From an uncultured Bacillota bacterium (GTDB lineage: Bacteria; Bacillota; JAAYKD01): a stretch of DNA of 24,191 bases. The notes below the pieces were generated by a model. That model searched no databases and was not told where the DNA came from. It saw only the letters and a program-made list of their open reading frames with translations. This document shows, in pieces, positions 14,503 through 21,900 of this stretch; the first letter of the stretch is position 1; every line of letters begins with the position of its first letter. Made by a program: the position numbers and the translations under genes. The stretch is taken from positions 1 through 24,191 of the forward strand of contig CALCNS010000058.1 of assembly GCA_937897315.1 (NCBI GenBank), written 5' to 3'.

Positions 14503-15684
14503 ATGCGTTATACAGGTGTGACATCTCGAGGAATTATTACTCCTATTTTTCAGCAGGGAGATTCGTTGGTGGAATTGGTCACCGAAAGCCTAATGAAAGC
14601 GACCATTGGTGAAGGGTTTAAACTGAACGATGGAGATGTAGTTGGCGTTACCGAAGCGGTTGTTGCCAGAACACAGGGGAATTATGCTACTGTGGAGCAA
14701 ATTGCAGAAGACATTCGCCAGAAACTAGGTGGCGAAGACATGGGCATCGTCTTTCCCATATTGTCGAGAAATCGATTTGCCATATTGCTACGAGCGATTG
14801 CCATGTCTTGTAAGAAGCTTTATGTGCAGTTATCGTACCCTACAGATGAAGTAGGCAATGGGTTGATTACTTGGGATGTACTCGATGAAAAGGGGATTGA
14901 CCCTTACAAAGATCACTTCACCGAAAAGGAATTTAGAAAAGTGTTTGGGCAAAACACGATTCACCCGTTTACCGGTGTTGATTACATAGAGTATTATAAA
15001 AGCTTTGCTCCACATATAGAAATTCTTTTTTCCAATGATCCAAGGCATATTCTCAAGTATACTCGTAATGTGCTGAATTGCGATATCCATACCAGAAAAC
15101 GTACCCAACGAGTCTTAAGAGAAGCCGGAGCAGAGCGAGTTTATCGTTTGGATGAAATCCTCACAACCTCCATGCAAGGAAGTGGTTTTAACCCACAATA
15201 CGGCTTACTAGGGTCCAACAAGGCTACCGAGTCAAAAGTAAAACTATTTCCTCGAGATTGTCAAAGATTTGTAGAACAGCTTCAGAGCTCGCTACTTGCT
15301 GCAACTGGCAAGAAAATGGAAGTCATGGTCTATGGTGATGGTGGATTTAAGGACCCGGTCGGAGGAATTTGGGAATTGGCTGACCCTGTCATTTCCCCTG
15401 CTTATACTATTGGGTTGGAAGGGACCCCAAACGAACTGAAAATGAAGTATTTTGCCGATAATGAATTCAGGCATCTTAGTGGTGAAGCGTTAGCGGAAGC
15501 CATGAGGAAGACCATAAAAGCCAAAGACGAAAACCTGACAGGAAAAATGACCTCGCAAGGTACTACACCCAGGCGGTTAACCGATTTATTGGGTAGTTTA
15601 TGTGACTTAACCAGTGGTAGTGGGGATCGGGGAACCCCTGTGGTTTTAATACAAGGATACTTTACCAACTTTGCTTCTGAGTAG
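14503..15684 (+). CDS. CofE-like protein (coenzyme F420-0:L-glutamate ligase family)
   Basis: A 393-residue protein resembling the F420-0:gamma-glutamyl ligase (CofE) family, longer than archaeal CofE (about 250 residues). Readable family-like stretches are 'LNDGDVVGVTEAVVARTQGNY', 'IVFPILSRNRFAILLRAIA', 'YGDGGFKDPVGGIWELADPVISPAY' and 'GSGDRGTPVVLIQGYF'. CofE adds glutamates to F420-0 using GTP. No other F420 biosynthesis gene (cofC, cofD, cofGH) is in the window, so the true acceptor may differ. Firmicute homologues of this long type are commonly labelled only by family. AAAGGA lies 8 bases before ATG 14503; a longer frame from 14419 overlaps the promoter. It is monocistronic, with its own promoter and terminator. 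Confidence 0.8.
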   Translation: MRYTGVTSRGIITPIFQQGDSLVELVTESLMKATIGEGFKLNDGDVVGVTEAVVARTQGNYATVEQIAEDIRQKLGGEDMGIVFPILSRNRFAILLRAIAMSCKKLYVQLSYPTDEVGNGLITWDVLDEKGIDPYKDHFTEKEFRKVFGQNTIHPFTGVDYIEYYKSFAPHIEILFSNDPRHILKYTRNVLNCDIHTRKRTQRVLREAGAERVYRLDEILTTSMQGSGFNPQYGLLGSNKATESKVKLFPRDCQRFVEQLQSSLLAATGKKMEVMVYGDGGFKDPVGGIWELADPVISPAYTIGLEGTPNELKMKYFADNEFRHLSGEALAEAMRKTIKAKDENLTGKMTSQGTTPRRLTDLLGSLCDLTSGSGDRGTPVVLIQGYFTNFASE

Positions 15685-15725
15685 TATTGGTAAAAATTTG
15701 TAACCAAACAAATTGCATAATTACT

Positions 15726-15770
15726 AACAGACGATTACGTTGCTTCGGCACCGAAACAGTCTGTTTTTTT
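15726..15770 (+). terminator. Rho-independent terminator after the CofE-like gene
   Basis: The outer stem AACAGAC (15726-15732) / GTCTGTT (15759-15765) encloses an inner hairpin TGC-TTCG-GCA with a UUCG-type tetraloop. A T run ends at 15770. Confidence 0.8.
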
Positions 15771-15931
15771 ATCCATTTTTGTGGAAACCAACAACATTCT
15801 TGAAAAAAATAAATTTTTCTAGGGCTTTGAAGAAGGAAATTCCTAAGAAATCTCTAATATAGAATCATCTACAACTATACCCTTTTGTGCTATTTTGTGT
15901 CGTATTAGGTGGTAGAAGAAGAAATATACAG

Positions 15932-15961
15932 TTGAATAATGACAAAACTAATTAGTATATT
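15932..15961 (+). promoter_or_regulatory. Candidate promoter of the giant surface protein gene
   Basis: TTGAAT (15932-15937) and TATATT (15956-15961) are 18 bases apart. AAGGAG (15976-15981) and ATG 15990 follow, giving a short leader. Moderate match only. Confidence 0.5.
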
Positions 15962-15989
15962 TATGCGATGCGTTGAAGGAGTTTTTAAC

Positions 15990-18900
15990 ATGCTAAGGAA
16001 CAGACTTCGTTTGGAAAACCAACAAAACAGGAGGCGTTTCGAAATGACCACAACCTGGAGTTATAAATTCAGAAGATTGTTGGCCATGATTTTGGTCTTA
16101 GCTCAATTGACCGGTTCGGCACCCGGTCTCTTAGCGGTGGCCGAAACCGTAACCGAACCGCCTGCACAGGAGGAGTCTGTACAAAATGAAGTTATCACAC
16201 CACAGGAGGAGTCTGTACCGACAACAGAAGAAGCGCCAACGACCACTCAGAGCACGCAAGAACCCGTTCTAGAAGAGTCCGAAACAACGGAAGTCGCATT
16301 GTTGGAGACAATGCCGCCTGGTGGAGGTATTCCAACCGGAACCATGATAACTGAAGGACAAGCGATTCAAACTTCTCCAATCGCAATAACAGATTTGTCT
16401 AAAGCATTTCAATTTATGATTAGTTCCCCTTTTGCTACCCAAAAGGAGTTGTGGTTTAGTTTTGAAGTAACCTCAGAGAATAACAATAAAAACATGACTA
16501 TAGCAGGAATGGCACCTCCTATGAGTTCGAGTTATTTGCATGCCATGACTTTATATACGAACACAAATTCTTTGGTAACAACAACGTTTGCCAATAATCA
16601 ATTGACAGGGAAAGTGAATACCGGAACATACAAACTGAGATTAATGACATCTGATAACTCCGGCAATGCCACAGATCAAGTGATTCCAGCCATTTCGTGG
16701 GGAGTCACTGTTCAATTTGCGACTACCGATGGTCCGGTTACTTTGCAGGAAGGCGATGGAAGTTCAAATAATCCTGTAACTATATCCTCACTCACTAACC
16801 CGTTTGTGTTTACTGTTGGCACCTATACAGCGCAACCCTCAGAGTTGTGGTTTAGTTTTGTTGTACCAGATGGAGTCAGCAACAAACAACTGAATATCCA
16901 GGGTGCTCAAAAAGATGCCTATGTCACATATCTTAACAATATGGAATTATATGATTCGGATAAAATAAAAATGACTCCGAGCGAAATGATGTATGGAACC
17001 TTAATTCAATTCGTCAATGCAGGTACTTACTATCTTCGTTTGAAAAACTCTAATTATACTGGAATTGCTAATGGCACCACTATACCGGCAATGAAGTGGC
17101 AATTAACCTTTACTCTGTTTACCACTTCACCAAATGTATTACCCGAAGGGTCAGCAACACAACAAAACCCGGTTGTGATTAGTGATTTGTCATCTGGATA
17201 TGCTTTTTGCGTTGGCGATTATACTACTCAACCTACAGAAGTGTGGTTGTCGTTCTCGGTTCCTTCTGATATACAAAACAAAGACATCGTGATTCATTTT
17301 GGTGGGGGAGAAGAGTACTTTGGATATGACACTTATGGAATGAATGAGCTAACTCTCTACAATGGTGATTCCAAAATTTCATCCTCAAGGACAGGGATGC
17401 TGTTTGCCCAGGTTAGCACTGGAAACTATAAGATGCAGTTCCGATATGTTGATCACATGGATTCTACATACAGGGCAATTGAACCTACCAGTTATCATGT
17501 ATCATACAGCAACGCACTGAGTAAACCAATCTTAAATGCGGCATCACCTCTACCGGGAAATTACAGCTCAACTCAAACCATATTTATCGATGTTCCCATT
17601 GGAACTACTGTCATCTATGCAAATTATCAATTTCCTTGGGACACTGAATATACAGAGTACGATTCACAGAGTGGTGTGAACATTACAACATCAAAAACAA
17701 TTTATTTTTCGGCTATTACGAAAGATCAGTCGAATTCAATCACGGCGTATAGTGAACCTTTAGCACTTACATATTTAATCAATGCCTATACTCTTCAGTC
17801 AAGTGCTCCAACAGATGCTATTAATATTATGAACTCACCATACTGGTTCTTTGATACCAGCAGCACTGGAAGCGGGAATTATGGCATAAGCTTTGGTATG
17901 ATTCGAGAAAACAGCTGGGGTTCTGTCATGTGGAGCCTTAAGGATTTTTCTGGAAATGAGCTGAAAATGGGATGGTTAGATAGCCCGGAAGGGTCTGCAA
18001 TTCATGATATAGTTGCTTTAGGCCAAGGGAAATATTACATTCAAATCTATAATGCACCCTATACATATGCCAAACCATACCTACAGAAGGTCTTAGATGT
18101 TACTCCGACGATTAGTTTGCCATCTGGTACCTTTAGTAACTATCAGACAGTGACATTATCTTTGCCCGAAGGTTCACCTGCGGGTAGTGTGATATATTAC
18201 AAGGTGGATGACACGAGCTGGGTAGATCCCTTTGCGGGGGCCAAAGTGTATACGGGTCCTGTTCAAGTGCGAGCCAATGGGTCTATATATTGCTATATAA
18301 AAGATAATACCGATCGAGTTGGACCGGTAAATAAGGCAACATATACTTTTACTGGTATCCTCCCGACTGCTCCGACAACGGACTTAGTATCAGGGTCAAG
18401 TCATGAATCGGGAACACTTTTGACTTTGTCTGCTCAAGAAGGTTATCCGATTTATTACTATGTCACAACAGATAACACAAATACAAATAATAGTAATGTT
18501 GTTTATCAAAACGGCACTTTATACACTGGACCAATGGAGTTAAACCAAGAAATGGTCAATCCTAGTGCTTACAATGACAACGAAATCAATCTTTATATGG
18601 TATCAGTGGATCCTATCACCGGGTTACTTAGCGAACGAACATATCGAAATTATTATCTTGTAGTGGCAGGACCTACAATGTCACCTTACTCTGGAGATGG
18701 GATAATCACCAGGCTAGCTGCACCAACTAGTTTATCCCTAACGCATGCATCAGGTGGAACGATTTATTACGTAACAAATAATCAAACGGACTACGTTTAT
18801 TGGTATGGAGATCCGTATACGGAACCTTTTAATATTTCAGCAAACACACTAGTACGTGCACAAGTGGAGTACGAGACAGAGAAATACTCCGTAATTACTA

Positions 18901-21900
18901 CCGGAAAATATGTCATCACTAGTTATCAGGAATTACCATTAAAACAATATATCTATTCATATGGATTTAAGGGTGAAGAAGGACGATATAAGATTACTTC
19001 AACAAGCCCAAGCCGCTATATTCTAAGAGAGAATTACATGGGTTACCCCATAAAAGTATACAGCGACGAAGATAAAACGCAAATCCTTGCCCAGCGGGAT
19101 AGTGGTTACTCGGACTTAACCATGGATTTACCAGCCGGTACAGCTTATGTAGTCATTGAAACTCCAACTAGTATGAGCGAAGGTCAGTACTACTTGTATT
19201 TACAAAGACAGGTTGCCCCCCCCATTATTTCTCCAAATCCTGCAGAACCAGAAGGTACATGGGAAGTCATTCCAAGTTCTATTACGATTACATCACCCGA
19301 TAATGCATTGATTCAGTATCATACCGGAAATTATATTTGGAGTACATCGCAAACTTCTCCAGTCGTTTTAACAGATTTTACCGAGGGAACAAAGTATATT
19401 TATGCTCGTTGTGTAGTGGGCAGTGAGTACAGTACGATTGTCAGTAAAACCTATAAGTTTGATGCTACTCCACCGGTTCTAAAAACACAAGCTGCAAATG
19501 TATATCGCTTTCAATATAACACCTATGATTCATACTATAGTTATATCAGTTTGGGTCCGGTTACTTCTACCTTATTCGGTACCGTATATTTAAATCTTTC
19601 CGATTATGAAGATACCGGTAGTGGCGTTGCTAAAGTGGATTACTATGCCTCGAAAGACCAAGGTGAGAATTATACTCATATTGGCACGGCTACAGTTGGA
19701 TATTCCAGTTTGCCAAATCTTGCTTGGGATACCAATACTTTCGCTGAAAATGTTAAACTTGAAAATGTTTGGTTGCGAGCAATTGTGGAAGATAAGGCAG
19801 GTTTACGAAGTGCTGTCGATGCAAAATCGGTTGTCGATGTCTCTGCTTACCCTTTCCATATCGATAACACCCCAACGGTTTCGCCAACAAATATATTGGT
19901 TACTCCTGCCCAAGGATCGGTTGCATTGAGTTGGGAGAGTGCCTACAATTACTATTATATTTATCGAGCCGAAACCTTAGAAGATTTGGCAAGTCAAACC
20001 GAGGCTTTGGCATATACCTACAGTGAATATTATACTGATTACTTTATTGATCCATCCGATACTACGAAGACGTTTTACTACGCTGTCACTGCCAAAGATA
20101 CTGCACGTGGGTATAAAGAAAGTGCTAAGAGTGTATCGACCGGAGTTTCTCCTCTACTCGATACAACACTTCCGACCATATCCATTTATGGCTCTTATGT
20201 AGCTCCCAATATGAATTTTTCCTGGTCAGCCCAAGATAATGTAGCGTTAAAAGATGTAAAAGTCACCATAACCGGGAATAGTGTTACGAAGCAGTACACC
20301 GTCTTATCCGGTGGTTATCAGAGTGATTATGAGAACATTACACCAGAGTTGTTAGCAAGTCTTGAACTTACCGAAGGGGAATATTCCATTACCACAGAGG
20401 TAACCGACAATACAGGGAACAAAGCAAGTGCCACTAGCAGTTTCATTTACGACATCACACCTCCGGAAATTCCGACTGGGTTGGTGGCTTCTTCCTTATC
20501 GGGTCGTATTCGACTTGGGTGGGTAACTTCCACTGCGGAAGATTTAGACTATTATCAGATTTATCGAAGCACAACAGAGACTGGAACGTACAATTATTTG
20601 ACATATACTTCCGAAACAAAATATGATGACCGACTCCCGGCTAATGTAGGAAGTGCGTATTACTATAAAATTATCGCTCGAGATAAAGCGGGTAACCAGA
20701 GTAATTATACGCCTTTCGCTTTTGCCAATGTAGGAGACTTCAATCCTTCCTTACGCATTGCCGTGCAACCGGTTCCGGGGCAATCTATGACGCTCTATTA
20801 TAAGGACTTCCCTCCTACTTATTATGATTCGAGTGCGGGAAAATATGTTTATAATCAAATCCAGTTCTATATGGATCAGGAGACTGAGCCCTTCAGAACA
20901 GTGGGTAACTATGATTATGATATGGATCTTGAGAAGAACACCAGCTATACTCTGCCCATAACCATGACAGGTACCCATACCATTCGAGCGATTAGCAAAG
21001 GTGCGACCACAGACTTAGATCGCGTGGCCCTAATTCGCTTCACCGTTTCAGAATATACACCCACCTTCACCTTGGGAGTAGATAATGTGGCTCCCGGGGG
21101 CACGGTGTCGTTCTCTTTGGCTGATTTTGCTATCAATCAATATGTATACTTATATCTTAGACCGACCGATAGCTCGAACAGCTACTTAACATATGTGTAC
21201 TACTATGACCAAGCAAGTGCCAATGGTAGCTTTACCCTTCCTGCTTCCACAGCTCCAGGGCAGTATACCCTATTGGCTTATCAATACAACCCCAATAACC
21301 CGGCAGATACCAACTACAGTGGACTTATCGCCTTTGATACCCTGAATGTGACTTCTACCCAGGCAAGTATCAGCTTAGATGCAAATTATCCTGCTGTATT
21401 TGGTAAAGCCATTAATATATTGACCAGTGGATTCTTAGCTGGTGAAGAAGTTAAATTCTACATTAACGACTTGCCGGTGGAAACTAGATCCAGTTACTAT
21501 GGTTCTCCCAGTTGTTACATAACCTTACCGAATACATTGACTGGGAATAAGTTGGTTATTGTCGCAGTTGGACAAACCAGCCAACGTTCGGCTACTTATA
21601 GTGGGACTATTCAAAGAAACAAACCAACACTAACACTTCCCGAAACAGTGACTTTAGGTAATGCATTTACGGTTAGTTCTACGGGATATAATGCTTATGA
21701 AACTGTGAATTTACTGGTCGATGGTAGCCAGTATGCAGCGAATTATGCGAATTACAATGGAGAAGTGACCTTCTCTATCACGTTCCCGACCTCTTCCGTG
21801 GCAGGTCGTCACGCTGTGGACTTAGTAGATGCCTCTGGGAACAAAGTGGGCGGTAGCGTTGTTACCAATCGTCCCCTTTTAACATTAACATTATCGGGTA

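Larger units (their letters stand above)
15685..15989 (+). other. Intergenic region before the giant gene
   Basis: This stretch of about 305 bases holds the CofE-like terminator and, near its end, a promoter and ribosome binding site for the giant gene. The middle (about 15775-15930) is A/T-rich. I see no gene and no recognisable riboswitch there. Confidence 0.65.

Noticed and set aside
15775..15930. Possible cyclic-di-GMP or other riboswitch upstream of the giant gene
   Set aside because: I looked for GEMM-type conserved motifs and saw none; only a weak CTAATA/TATTAG pairing is present.
19606..19929. A 107-codon plus-strand frame inside the giant gene
   Set aside because: It is an out-of-frame shadow of the giant protein with no domain signal.
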